Source of the DNA: Geothrix edaphica | Lineage (GTDB): Bacteria > Acidobacteriota > Holophagae > Holophagales > Holophagaceae | Length of the DNA stretch: 64,000 bases | Direction of reading: 5' to 3' | NCBI RefSeq assembly: GCF_030268045.1 | Contig: NZ_BSDC01000002.1 | Span: 248,001 to 312,000 of the forward strand | In this document: positions 36,778 through 44,876 of the stretch, piece by piece | Layout: every line of letters begins with the position of its first letter | How positions within the stretch are numbered: position 1 is the stretch's first letter | Notes under the pieces: generated by a model | Seen by the model: the letters and a program-made list of their open reading frames with translations, nothing else | Databases searched by the model: none | Told to the model about the DNA's origin: nothing | Made by a program: the position numbers and the translations under genes

Positions 36778-37047
36778 AGAACGCCAAGCCAAGCCCGACA
36801 ATGCCGCGATGAAGCCAGGCGGGATGCACCGCAAGAAAGGGCCCGCAGGGCAACGTGGTTCGTTGTTCAAGGGGCCTGACGCCGCGGGGCGCCCGCCTGG
36901 CTTCATCCCTCCGGGCGAGGGGTGGCGGGCGTCGCGATGCCGCGTCACGCTCGTCGCGCGTAGTACCCGCTACGCCTCGACTCGCGTTCCTCGCCTCACT
37001 CGCCCGGCACCCCTCGCGCGGCAGTGTGGGGCTTGGCTTGGCGTTCT
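36778..37047. repeat. 270-bp element with perfect 19-bp terminal inverted repeats
   Basis: AGAACGCCAAGCCAAGCCC at 36778-36796 is repeated inverted at 37029-37047. Inside, GATGAAGCCAGGCGGG (36808-36823) is inverted at 36892-36907, and GCGAGGGGTG is inverted near 37009-37018. The element therefore can fold into nested stems. It has no coding capacity and lies 28 bp upstream of the nuoE start. It could be a non-autonomous mobile repeat (MITE-like), a structured leader RNA, or both. Confidence 0.8.
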
Positions 37048-37063
37048 CCGCCCGAAACGGAAA

Positions 37064-37092
37064 GGGGGCACCCGGCCAAAGCGGGTGCCCCC
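37064..37092 (-). terminator. Terminator after yceI
   Basis: On the minus strand GGGGGCACCCG and CGGGTGCCCCC form an 11-bp stem around a seven-base loop, followed by TTTCCGTTTC. It isolates yceI from the nuoE leader. Confidence 0.8.
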
Positions 37093-37114
37093 CATCACGA
37101 ACAGGATGATCCGG

Positions 37115-37708
37115 TTACTTCTTGGCGGCGGGGGCGACCTTGCCGGCCTCGGCGTTCAGGCTGACGGCCACGGTCTCGCCGATGACGCCGGGGAAGGTCT
37201 TGATGCCGAACTCATTGCGGTTGAGGGTGAGGGCGCCGTCGATGAAGCCCGCGATCACGGTGCCGGGCGCCATGCCGGGCTGGGTCCCCGCGTTGGTGAT
37301 GGGGAAGGTGATGCGCTTGGTCACGCCGTGCAGGGTGAAGTCGCCGGTGATCTCCAGCTTGCCCTTGGCCACTTCCTTCACGGCCGTGCTCTTGAAGGTG
37401 ATGACGGGGAACTTCGCCACGTCGAAGAAGTCGGGGGACTTCAGGTGCTTGTCCCGGGCCTCGTTGTCGGTGGTGAGGCTGGTGGCGTCGATGGTGACGT
37501 CCACGCTGGACTTGCTCATGTCGGCAGTGTCGACCTTGATGAGCCCCTCGAACTTCGTGAAGCGGCCGCTGACCTTGGCCAGCAGGTGGCTGACCTTGAA
37601 GCTCACTTCGCTGTGGACGGGGTCGATCTTGTAGGTGTCCTCGCCGGCCAGGGCGGGCAGGGCTGCAAGGGCGAGGGACGCGAGCAGAGCACGGAAGGGG
37701 TGGCGCAT
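37115..37708 (-). CDS. YceI-family periplasmic lipid-binding protein
   Basis: The 197-residue protein has a signal peptide cleaved near ALAGEDTY. The mature part is the YceI lipocalin-like barrel (YKIDPVHSEVSFKVSHLLAKVSGRF, then FPVITFKSTAV and GDFTLHGVTKRITFP). Family members bind polyisoprenoid lipids in the periplasm. It diverges from a MarR-type gene, which probably controls it. The ATG at 37708 follows GGAGGTCCC. Confidence 0.93.
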   Translation of the reverse strand: MRHPFRALLASLALAALPALAGEDTYKIDPVHSEVSFKVSHLLAKVSGRFTKFEGLIKVDTADMSKSSVDVTIDATSLTTDNEARDKHLKSPDFFDVAKFPVITFKSTAVKEVAKGKLEITGDFTLHGVTKRITFPITNAGTQPGMAPGTVIAGFIDGALTLNRNEFGIKTFPGVIGETVAVSLNAEAGKVAPAAKK

Positions 37709-37821
37709 GGGACCTCCAGAGAATAGGTGTTTCACCATGCAATTCAGTCTAGGCCGATTTTAAGAAGTTGCAACACCTTTTTTGGAAATTCTGTCAATCT
37801 TGGATTCGCAGGAGCAGGACC

Positions 37822-38310
37822 ATGCACATCCAGGAAGAACTCCAGATCACCAAGCCGCTCGAACCGGGCCATGAAGTGGCCCTGGCGCTCCTCCTGACCC
37901 GGGAGTATGTGGCCCGCCTCTTCGACCAGGCCCTCTACGAGCCGGAGGACCTCTCCGACCAGCAGTTCAACGTGCTGCGCATCCTCAAGGGCGGCGGCAA
38001 GGACGGCTACCTGGTGAAGGACATCCGCTGCCGGATGATCTACCGGTTCGCCGATGTGCCCCGCCTCGTGAACCGCCTGGAGGCCCGCGGCCTGGTGAAG
38101 CGCTGCGAGAACCCGGCCGACCGGCGGGGCAGCCGCGTGCAGATCACGGCCAAGGGCCTGGCCCTGGAAGCCCGCATGCACGACCGCCACCAGGCCCTCA
38201 GCCAGCAGGTGGACCGCTGCCTCAGCGCGGAGGAACGCGACCAACTCCTCGCCATGCTGGAGCGTCTGCGGGACGACTACCGGGCCCAGCTGGAGGCCCT
38301 GGGGAAGTAG
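37822..38310 (+). CDS. MarR-family transcriptional regulator
   Basis: The 162-residue protein has the MarR winged helix (LSDQQFNVLRILKGG, DIRCRMIYRFADVPRLVNRLEARGLVKRCENPADRRGSRVQIT) flanked by dimerisation helices. The DRRG wing is typical. It diverges from yceI over a 113-bp AT-richer gap, so yceI is the natural target. The ATG at 37822 follows GCAGGAGCAGGACC. Both genes interrupt the nuo gene order. Confidence 0.88.
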   Translation: MHIQEELQITKPLEPGHEVALALLLTREYVARLFDQALYEPEDLSDQQFNVLRILKGGGKDGYLVKDIRCRMIYRFADVPRLVNRLEARGLVKRCENPADRRGSRVQITAKGLALEARMHDRHQALSQQVDRCLSAEERDQLLAMLERLRDDYRAQLEALGK

Positions 38311-38316
38311 GCCCGC

Positions 38317-38465
38317 CTAGCGGTTCAGCTCGCCGGCGAGGATGCTCACTCGGCGCTTTGCGCCTCGCCCTTCGGGCGGTGCCTGCGGCACCGTGGGACT
38401 CGCTGCGCTCGTCCTCATCGCCCCCAGCCCGGCACCGGGCTTCGCCCGCCGCCGCCCTCGGCGCG
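38317..38465 (-). repeat. Duplicate 3' tail of nuoD plus hairpin-rich spacer
   Basis: On the minus strand 38317-38349 encodes VSILAGELNR then TAG, matching the real nuoD end MNIIAGELDR (TGA) 149 bp away. Differences are conservative (N/S, I/L, D/N, M/V) or synonymous, as between orthologues. The 116-bp spacer holds hairpins GGCGC-ttt-GCGCC, CGCCC-ttc-GGGCG and GGTGCC-tgc-GGCACC. The duplicate stop is 6 bp from the convergent marR stop. Confidence 0.85.
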
Positions 38466-39665
38466 TCAGCGGTCGAGCTCACCCGCAATGATGTTCATCG
38501 CGCCGAGGACGGCGACGGCATCGGCGATGAGGCAGCCCTTCACCTGGTCGTGGAAGCTGCTGAAGATGGGGAGGCAGGGGGGGCGGACCCGGATGCGGTA
38601 GGGGTTCTTGCCGCCATCGCTGACGATGTAGAAGCCCAGTTCGCCGTTGGCGGCCTCGGTGGCGCTGTAGACCTCGCCCACGGGCATCTCCATGCCGTGC
38701 ATGATGAGCTTGAAGTGGTGGATGAGGCTCTCCATCCGGGTGTAGACCTTCTCCTTGGAGGGCAGGGCAATCTTCGGATCGTCCACGTTCACGGGTCCGG
38801 GCTCGAGGCGGTCCAGCACCTGGCGGATGATGCGCAAGCTCTGGCGCATCTCCTCCATGCGGACCAGGTAGCGGTCGAACACGTCGCCGGTGGTGCCCAC
38901 GGGGATGTCGAAGTCGTAGGTCTCGTAGCCCAGGTAGGGCTGGGCCTTGCGGAGATCCTGGGGCACGCCGGCGGCGCGGAGGCAGGGGCCGGTATAGCCC
39001 CAGTTCACGGCGTCCTCCGGGCTGATGGCGCCGATGCCCTTGGTGCGGTCATGCCAGATGGGGTTGTGGGTGAGCAGACGCTCGCACTCGTCCACGGAGG
39101 CCTCGCACTCCACCAGGAAGCGCTCGCAGAGGGGCACGAAACCCTCGGGGATGTCCCGGAAGAGCCCGCCGATGCGGGTAAAGCTGGTGTGCAGGCGCTG
39201 GCCGGCCGCCATCTCGAAGAGGTCGTAGACCGTCTCGCGCTGCCGGAAGAGGTAGAGGAAGGCGGTGAAGGCGCCGATATCCACGGCGTTCACGCCCACG
39301 CACACGATGTGGTCCGCGATGCGGGCGAGCTCGGAGACCAGCACGCGGATCTGCTGGGCCCGCTTGGGGATCTCGATGCCCAGCAGCTTCTCCACGGCGC
39401 AGGTGTAGCCCACGTTGTTCATGATGGAGCTGCAGTAGTTGAGGCGGTCCGTGAGGGGGATGAACTGCTGGTAGCTGAGGTTCTCGCCCAGCTTCTCCAC
39501 GCCGCGGTGGAGGTAGCCCATCTCCGGGGTGGCCTTGAGGATGGTCTCGCCCTCGAGCGCGAGGATGATGCGCAGGGTGCCGTGGGTGGTGGGGTGCGAG
39601 GGCCCCAGGTTGACGATCATGTGATCGCCATCGAGCTGCTGGCGGGAGAGGGCGATGGAATCCAT
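38466..39665 (-). CDS. nuoD: NADH-quinone oxidoreductase subunit D
   Basis: NuoD (49-kDa subunit) forms the quinone-binding pocket together with NuoB. The 399-residue protein includes NLGPSHPTTHGTLRI with the quinone-site His, EMGYLHRGVEKLGE, LNYCSSIMNN and MPVGEVYSATEAANGELGFY. The ATG at 39665 has GAGGAG seven bases upstream. The last ten codons also occur as a second copy downstream. Confidence 0.96.
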   Translation of the reverse strand: MDSIALSRQQLDGDHMIVNLGPSHPTTHGTLRIILALEGETILKATPEMGYLHRGVEKLGENLSYQQFIPLTDRLNYCSSIMNNVGYTCAVEKLLGIEIPKRAQQIRVLVSELARIADHIVCVGVNAVDIGAFTAFLYLFRQRETVYDLFEMAAGQRLHTSFTRIGGLFRDIPEGFVPLCERFLVECEASVDECERLLTHNPIWHDRTKGIGAISPEDAVNWGYTGPCLRAAGVPQDLRKAQPYLGYETYDFDIPVGTTGDVFDRYLVRMEEMRQSLRIIRQVLDRLEPGPVNVDDPKIALPSKEKVYTRMESLIHHFKLIMHGMEMPVGEVYSATEAANGELGFYIVSDGGKNPYRIRVRPPCLPIFSSFHDQVKGCLIADAVAVLGAMNIIAGELDR

Positions 39666-39675
39666 GGTCATCTCC

Positions 39676-40170
39676 TCAGTCCCTGGCCCGTTCGCCGTTG
39701 TTGTAGGGAGCCGTGCAGCCCTCCATGCAGAAGGGGTCCCCGCCATCGAGTGGGAAGTCCTTGCGCAGGGCGTGCCCCGGGAAGTCGTCCCAGGTGAGCA
39801 GGCGCTTCATGTTCGGGTGCCCATCGAAGCGGATGCCGAAGAGGTCGAAGACCTCGCGCTCGAACCAGTCGGCGGTCTTGAAGTGGCCCGTCAGGGAGGG
39901 CACGGTCCCGCCATCGGCCACGGGCACCTTCACGCGCAGGCGCTCCTGGCTGGCCAGGTTGAGCCAGTGGTAGACCATGTCAAATCTCTGCTCACGCTCG
40001 GGCCAGTCCACCGCCGTGATGTCCACCAGGAGCTGGAAACCTTCCCGGTAGAGCAGGTCCACCAGGGCCAGGAGGTTCTCCTTCGCCACCACGATGGTCT
40101 GGTCGCCCCGGAAGGCGTGGCGGTCGGTGACGGCGCCCGGCAGCTGTGCGTCGATGTGCTCGATGATCAT
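39676..40170 (-). CDS. nuoC: NADH-quinone oxidoreductase subunit C
   Basis: The 164-residue protein is the 30-kDa subunit of complex I, joining the quinone and hydrophilic arms. Motifs: LVDITAVDWPERE, FDMVYHWLNL, and the signature ADWFEREVFDLFGIRFDGHPNMKRLLTWDDFPGHALRKD region. It is separate from nuoD, unlike the NuoCD fusion of enterics, and lies 10 bp before it. Confidence 0.95.
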   Translation of the reverse strand: MIIEHIDAQLPGAVTDRHAFRGDQTIVVAKENLLALVDLLYREGFQLLVDITAVDWPEREQRFDMVYHWLNLASQERLRVKVPVADGGTVPSLTGHFKTADWFEREVFDLFGIRFDGHPNMKRLLTWDDFPGHALRKDFPLDGGDPFCMEGCTAPYNNGERARD

Positions 40171-40182
40171 GGTCCGCCCCGC

Positions 40183-40791
40183 CTAGAAGATCGTGCCTGC
40201 GCCGCGCTCCGCGGCATCCATCAGCATGTTGCGGATGGTCTGCTGGCCCGTGAGGCCCGTTTCCGCCTGGAGGGTATCCTGCCGGGCCAGGCTTTCGTAG
40301 AAGCGCGCGATGTGCTCCTTGCGCATGGAGAGCGATTCCTTCTCGATCTTCTCCTGCAGCTTCATCACACCGTAGATCATGCTCTCGGGCCGGGGCGGGC
40401 AGCCGGGGACGTAGACGTCCACGGGGATCACGCGGTCCACGCCCTGGAGGGTGGCGTAGGTGCGGTACATGCCGCCCGAGGACGCGCAGACGCCCACGGA
40501 GATCACCCACTTGGGCTCGGCCATCTGGGCGTAGATGGTGCGCAGCACGGGCGCCATCTTGTTGGTGACGGTGCCCAGGATCAGCATCATGTCACTCTGC
40601 CGGGGGCTGAAGCGCATGGCCTCGGCGCCGAACCGGCTCATGTCGTACTTGGACGCCATCATGCTCATGAACTCGATGGCGCAGCAGGCGGTGCCGAAGG
40701 GCAGCGGCCAGAGGCTGTTCTTGCGGCCCCAGTTGACCACCGCATCCAGGCGGGTGGTCACCACCGCGTCGTTGATGTTCATCTCGGCCAT
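40183..40791 (-). CDS. nuoB: NADH-quinone oxidoreductase subunit B
   Basis: NuoB holds cluster N2, which gives electrons to quinone. The 202-residue protein has the four cysteine ligands in GTACCAIEF, GVCASSGGMY and VPGCPPRPE. The ATG at 40791 has GGGAGCACTG upstream and lies 2 bp past the nuoA stop. A long C-terminal tail (about 50 residues after the Fe-S core) ends RGAGTIF. Confidence 0.95.
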   Translation of the reverse strand: MAEMNINDAVVTTRLDAVVNWGRKNSLWPLPFGTACCAIEFMSMMASKYDMSRFGAEAMRFSPRQSDMMLILGTVTNKMAPVLRTIYAQMAEPKWVISVGVCASSGGMYRTYATLQGVDRVIPVDVYVPGCPPRPESMIYGVMKLQEKIEKESLSMRKEHIARFYESLARQDTLQAETGLTGQQTIRNMLMDAAERGAGTIF

Positions 40792-40793
40792 GG

Positions 40794-41174
40794 TCAGTGC
40801 TCCCACTCGAAGGCGCCCTTGCCCCAGGCGTAGATGAAGCCCACGAGCAGGGTGGCCATGAAGCTCAGCATGGCGGCGAAGGTCCAGAGGGCATGCTTGA
40901 AGTTCACGGCCCAGGGCAGCAGGAACGCGGCTTCCACGTCGAACAGGATGAAGAGCATGGCCGTGAGGTAGAACTTCACGGAGTACTTGTGCCGCGCGCC
41001 CTCCTGCTGGGCCGGCACACCGCATTCGTAGGGCCTCAGCTTGGCCTCCTGCGGGTTGTTGGGCTTGAGCAGGGGCAGCACCTTGCCGGACAGCACCAGG
41101 ATGGCGATGGCCGTCACGGCGGCGACCAGCAGCAGGATCAGGATCGGCAGGAAAGGCGATGCGGGATGGGCCAT
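40794..41174 (-). CDS. nuoA: NADH-quinone oxidoreductase subunit A
   Basis: The 126-residue membrane subunit has three transmembrane helices (about 8-28, 66-88, 95-116). It has the conserved loop RPYECGVPAQQEGARHKYSVKFY and the acidic FDVEAAFLLPW helix. It heads nuoABCD on the minus strand, diverging from the acyl carrier protein gene over 139 bp. Confidence 0.95.
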   Translation of the reverse strand: MAHPASPFLPILILLLVAAVTAIAILVLSGKVLPLLKPNNPQEAKLRPYECGVPAQQEGARHKYSVKFYLTAMLFILFDVEAAFLLPWAVNFKHALWTFAAMLSFMATLLVGFIYAWGKGAFEWEH

Positions 41175-41313
41175 GGCGCTCTCGGGCGGAGGGTTCCGCG
41201 AGGATCCAGCTTAGCGCCCTTTGCGGATCCCGAAACCGTGCCAATATCACAACCCCACCGGGGTCTCCGGTTAGGGATAGAATCAATCTCCCCACCCTTC
41301 TGCCGGGATTGTC

Positions 41314-41571
41314 ATGAGCGACCTCAAGCTGCGCGTCAAAGAGATGATCATCGAGCGCCTGAAGCTCGAAGGCATGACCCCCGACCAGATCGAGGACCAG
41401 GCCCCCCTCTTCGGGGATGGGCTGGGGCTCGATTCCATCGACGCCCTGGAGTTGGTGCTGGGCATCGAGCAGGTGTTCGGGGTGAAGATCGAGGACGAGG
41501 CGGCGGGCCTGAAGGCCTTCAAGTCCGTCCAGGCCCTCACGGACTTCATCGCCGAGCACGCCAAGGGCTGA
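41314..41571 (+). CDS. Acyl carrier protein
   Basis: The 85-residue acidic protein has the phosphopantetheine motif GLDSIDALEL with Ser41. The flanking helices match the four-helix ACP fold. It opens a four-gene unit (ACP, dehydratase, two ketosynthase-like genes), so it is a dedicated carrier rather than the housekeeping AcpP. Confidence 0.92.
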   Translation: MSDLKLRVKEMIIERLKLEGMTPDQIEDQAPLFGDGLGLDSIDALELVLGIEQVFGVKIEDEAAGLKAFKSVQALTDFIAEHAKG

Positions 41572-41584
41572 CCCCGAGATCCCA

Positions 41585-41992
41585 ATGACGGACATTCCGG
41601 CCCACCTGCCGCACCGCTACCCGTTCCTCCTGGTGGACCGGGTGCTGGAGCGCGAGCCGGGCGTGCGCGTGGTGGCGGAGAAGCTCGTCACGAACGGCGA
41701 GCCCTACCTCCAGGGCCACTTCGAGGGCCGCCCGCTGGTGCCGGGCGTTCTGCTGCTGGAGATGCTGGCCCAGGCCGGCGGCTTCCTGGAGGCCGGAACC
41801 CTCCACGGGGTCGCCATCTTCCTGGCCGGCGTGCGGGACGCCCGCTTCCTGGCCCCGGCCTTCCCCGGCGACCGCCTGCGGCTGGAGGTGGCCTCCGAGG
41901 GCGCCTTCGCGGGCCTGATGAAGCTGAAGGGCGCCGTGTCCTGCGACGGCCGCGAGCTCTGCACCGCCACCCTGCTGGTGAAGCGCCTATGA
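41585..41992 (+). CDS. FabZ-like 3-hydroxyacyl-ACP dehydratase
   Basis: The 135-residue hot-dog protein has LPHRYPFLLVDRV and the catalytic region GHFEGRPLVPGVLLLEMLAQ with His45 and Glu59 in the FabZ positions. It starts 13 bp after the ACP gene and overlaps the ketosynthase gene by four bases. It should dehydrate hydroxyacyl chains made by that enzyme. Confidence 0.88.
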   Translation: MTDIPAHLPHRYPFLLVDRVLEREPGVRVVAEKLVTNGEPYLQGHFEGRPLVPGVLLLEMLAQAGGFLEAGTLHGVAIFLAGVRDARFLAPAFPGDRLRLEVASEGAFAGLMKLKGAVSCDGRELCTATLLVKRL

Positions 41993-43167
41993 ATCGCGTC
42001 GTCGTGACGGGCCTCGGCCTCGTGAGCTCGCTGGCCCTGGGCCGCGAGGACACCTGGGCCGCCATGCTCGCGGGGCGCGACGGCCTGGGGCCCCTCACCC
42101 GGCTGGACCTGCCGGCGGAGCCCGCCCAGATCGCGGGCCAGGTGCCCCTGGGACCCCTGCGGCATCAGACCCTCTGCGGGCGCATGGCCCTCCTGGCCCT
42201 GGAGGAGGCCCTGGACGGCTTCCAGCCGGGGGGGGATGCGACCCGCATCGGAGTCTTCCAGGGCGCGGGCACCAGTGGCCTGCCCGTGGCGGAGGCGTAC
42301 CTGATGGACCGCCTGGCGGGGCGGCGGGGCCACGCTGCCGAGCCCGCCTACCAGGGCCCCTGCACCGTCACCGACGCCCTGGCCCATCGCCTGGGCGCCG
42401 AAGGGCCCCGGAGCACCCTCATGAACGCCTGCTCGTCGAGCCTCCTGGCCCTGGGCCAGGCCTGGGAGCGCTTGGCCGCCGGGGAGCTGGATCTGGCGGT
42501 GGCCGGCGGCGCCGAGAGCCTCTGCCGGACCACCTACGCGGGCTTCTCCTGCCTGAAGGCCGTGGATCCGGGCAAGTGCCGCCCCTTCAGCCGGGACCGG
42601 GCGGGCCTCAACCTGGGCGAGGGGGCCGCGCAGCTGCTGCTGGAACCCCTCGACCGCGCCCTCGCCCGGGGCGCCACCATCTATGCGGAGGTGCTGGGCT
42701 ACGGGGCCAGCATGGACGCCCACCATCCCACCGCCCCCCATCCCGAAGGCGAGGGCGCCGCCCGGGCCATGACCATGGCTTTGCGCACGGGGCGGACCGA
42801 GGCCGCGGAGGTGGATCTCGTCTCCGCCCACGGCACCGCCACCCCCGCCAACGACGGCGCCGAGTGCCTGGCCATCCGCAGGGCCCTGGGCCCGGCGGCC
42901 GACAGGGTGTCCGTCACCAGCACCAAGAGCCAGTTCGGCCACACCCTGGGCGCCGCTGGCGCCATCGGGGCCGCCGCTGCCGTGCTGGCCCTGCGGGACC
43001 AGACCGTGAGTCCCACCCTGCGCCTGGAGGAACCGGACCCCGCCTGCGACCTGGACTGCACGCCGCTGGCGGCGAAGGAGCGCACAATCCGCGCCGCCCT
43101 GGTGAATGCGTTCGCCTTCGGCGGCAACAACGTGTCGCTGGCCCTCCGCCGCTGGGAGGGGGCATGA
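41989..43167 (+). CDS. Beta-ketoacyl-ACP synthase (FabF/KS-alpha type)
   Basis: The 392-residue thiolase-fold enzyme has the catalytic triad Cys148 (MNACSSSLLA), His281 (SAHGTATPAND) and His318 (SQFGHTLGAAGA). Fold ends VVVTGLGLVSSLALG and AFAFGGNNVSLALR fit FabF. It is coupled by 4-bp overlaps to the dehydratase before and the ketosynthase-like gene after, consistent with an alpha/beta ketosynthase heterodimer. Confidence 0.92.
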   Translation: MNRVVVTGLGLVSSLALGREDTWAAMLAGRDGLGPLTRLDLPAEPAQIAGQVPLGPLRHQTLCGRMALLALEEALDGFQPGGDATRIGVFQGAGTSGLPVAEAYLMDRLAGRRGHAAEPAYQGPCTVTDALAHRLGAEGPRSTLMNACSSSLLALGQAWERLAAGELDLAVAGGAESLCRTTYAGFSCLKAVDPGKCRPFSRDRAGLNLGEGAAQLLLEPLDRALARGATIYAEVLGYGASMDAHHPTAPHPEGEGAARAMTMALRTGRTEAAEVDLVSAHGTATPANDGAECLAIRRALGPAADRVSVTSTKSQFGHTLGAAGAIGAAAAVLALRDQTVSPTLRLEEPDPACDLDCTPLAAKERTIRAALVNAFAFGGNNVSLALRRWEGA

Positions 43168-44243
43168 GCGGCGCCCTCGCCATCACGGGCCTGGGCCTGG
43201 TCCTTCCCTGCGGGGATGGCCTGGAAGCCGCCCGCGCCAGCCTCGCCTCCGGCGCGCCCTGCTTCGAGGAGCTGCCCGAAGCGCTGGGCCGCGGCCGGGG
43301 CGCGGTCTGCGGGTCCTTCAACCCCGCGGGCATCATCCCCCCCATGCAGCTGCGCCGCCTGGACCGCACCTCGCGGTTCGCCTGGGTGGCGGCCCACCAG
43401 GCCTTCCGGGACGCTGACCTCGACCCGACCTCCCTGGGCGAGCGCATCGCCGTGGCCGTGGGCACCATGAGCGCCGGGAGCGAAGCCAGCGAGGCCTTCA
43501 TGCGGCCCTACCTCCAGCGGGGGCCCGAGGGCGCCTCCCCCCTGATCTTCCCCAACACCGTGGCCAACGCCGCCAGCGGGCACCTGGCCCTGGCCTTCGG
43601 GCTCAAGGGGCCCGGCGCCACCTTCGTGGACCGGGAGAACGCCACCTTCGCGGCCCTGGACCAGGCCGCCCGGTGGCTGCGCGCCGGCCTGGCGGACGCC
43701 GCCCTGGTCCTCGGTGCGGACGGTCTCTTCCCCCTGCTGCTGGACATCTGCCGCGGGGCCCGCCTGCTGGCCCGCCACGGGGATCCGGAGGTCGGATCGG
43801 GCCGGGGCTTCCTGCCCGGCGAAGGGGCCCAGGCCTTCCTGCTGGAGACGGCGGACCACGCGGAAGCGCGGGGCATCCGGCCCCGGGCGCTCCTGTCCGT
43901 CCTGGCGGACCGCTCGGCTCCCGGCGCCGAGCTCCAGGGTCGGGCCCAGGCCCTGGCTCTGGCGGCAGCAAGGGCGCTCGGCCAGGACCTCCCCAGCCGC
44001 TGGATCGGCGGCAGCAACGGTCTGGACCGCCTGGATGGGCTGGAGACCCGGCTGGCCACGGTCCATCCGGACTGGCCCTCCCCCCGCTTCCCCAAGGCCC
44101 TCTGGGGCGAATTCGGCGGTTCCGGCGGCCAGCTGCTGGCGGCCGCCCTGCTGGAACCTTCGGAGCGCGTCCTCGTCACCGCCCCCGCCAGCTCCGGTGC
44201 CCAGTTCGCGGCGCGCCTGGACGGCGTTAGCCTGGAGCGGTGA
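43164..44243 (+). CDS. Ketosynthase-like protein lacking the active-site Cys (chain-length-factor-like)
   Basis: The 359-residue protein has the ketosynthase fold (ALAITGLGLVLPCGDGLEA, PLIFPNTVANAASGHLALAFGLKGPG) but the nucleophile position reads VDRENATFAAL, with Glu158 where Cys belongs. The catalytic histidine motifs are also not evident. Type II polyketide chain-length factors similarly lack the Cys (usually Gln) and pair with an active ketosynthase. It is coupled to that partner by a 4-bp overlap. The longer upstream reading is shadow. Confidence 0.85.
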   Translation: MSGALAITGLGLVLPCGDGLEAARASLASGAPCFEELPEALGRGRGAVCGSFNPAGIIPPMQLRRLDRTSRFAWVAAHQAFRDADLDPTSLGERIAVAVGTMSAGSEASEAFMRPYLQRGPEGASPLIFPNTVANAASGHLALAFGLKGPGATFVDRENATFAALDQAARWLRAGLADAALVLGADGLFPLLLDICRGARLLARHGDPEVGSGRGFLPGEGAQAFLLETADHAEARGIRPRALLSVLADRSAPGAELQGRAQALALAAARALGQDLPSRWIGGSNGLDRLDGLETRLATVHPDWPSPRFPKALWGEFGGSGGQLLAAALLEPSERVLVTAPASSGAQFAARLDGVSLER

Positions 44244-44767
44244 TGCCCCACCGTGACCAGATCAGCATCGGCAGCCAGTCCATCCTCTGGGTGGCGGGTG
44301 TGGGCGTGGGTCTGGTGACCCTGGCCTTCGTCCTGGGGGTCCAGGTGGGCAAGCAGGGCGCGGCCCTGCGCCGCCCAGCCCAGCGGGGCGTCGAGGAGGA
44401 ACTGAAGGACCTCCCGGAGCCGCTGCTGGACCAGCTCAAGATCTTCGAGGGTGAAGGACCGGACAAGCTGGTGGCCACGCCGCGGGTGGATGCCACCGCC
44501 CCGGCGGCGGAACCCAAGGCGGAGCCAAGGGCAGAGCCCGCCGACGCCGGGACCTGGACCCTCCAGCTGGTGGCCACCTCCGACGCCGCGGAAGCCAAGC
44601 GCGTGGCCGACAAGGCCAAGGCCGCAGGCTTCGCCACCACCACCCTCAAGGACAAGGGCCAGCTGAAGGTGCGCCTCGCCAGGCCCGCCGACCGCGCCGC
44701 CGTCGACAAGACCGCCGAGAAGCTGAAGAAGGCCGGCTTCAAGCCCTTCGCGGTGAAGGTGGACTAG
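44243..44767 (+). CDS. SPOR-domain membrane protein
   Basis: The 174-residue protein has one N-terminal transmembrane helix (about 13-33), a proline/alanine/glutamate-rich linker, and a C-terminal SPOR-like domain (TWTLQLVATSDAAEAKRVADKAKAAGF... KVRLARPADRAAV). SPOR domains bind denuded peptidoglycan at division sites, suggesting a septal or envelope role. It overlaps the ketosynthase-like gene by one base. Confidence 0.78.
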   Translation: MPHRDQISIGSQSILWVAGVGVGLVTLAFVLGVQVGKQGAALRRPAQRGVEEELKDLPEPLLDQLKIFEGEGPDKLVATPRVDATAPAAEPKAEPRAEPADAGTWTLQLVATSDAAEAKRVADKAKAAGFATTTLKDKGQLKVRLARPADRAAVDKTAEKLKKAGFKPFAVKVD

Positions 44768-44771
44768 CGCC

Positions 44772-44876
44772 CTACGGCTTGGGATAGACGCGGATCCCTT
44801 CCCACTTCCTCTCGGTATCGCCAGGGGCGATACGCGAGACACCGCTCGCGCTCCGATGACCCGTCTTCGATTCAGG
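44772..44876 (-). repeat. Duplicate 3' tail of the NFACT gene plus hairpin spacer
   Basis: On the minus strand 44772-44807 encodes KWEGIRVYPKP then TAG. The real gene end 105 bp away encodes KWIGIRVYPKP then TGA, and the 21 bases before the stop codons are identical. The spacer carries ATCGCC-agg-GGCGAT followed by ACGCGAGAC, closely matching the efp spacer. The duplicate stop is 4 bp from the convergent SPOR gene stop. Confidence 0.88.

Noticed and set aside
40792-41595. N-terminal extension of nuoB through nuoA and the ACP promoter
   Set aside because: The extension is a shadow of nuoA; the real nuoB start at 40791 has a ribosome-binding site and matches the family.
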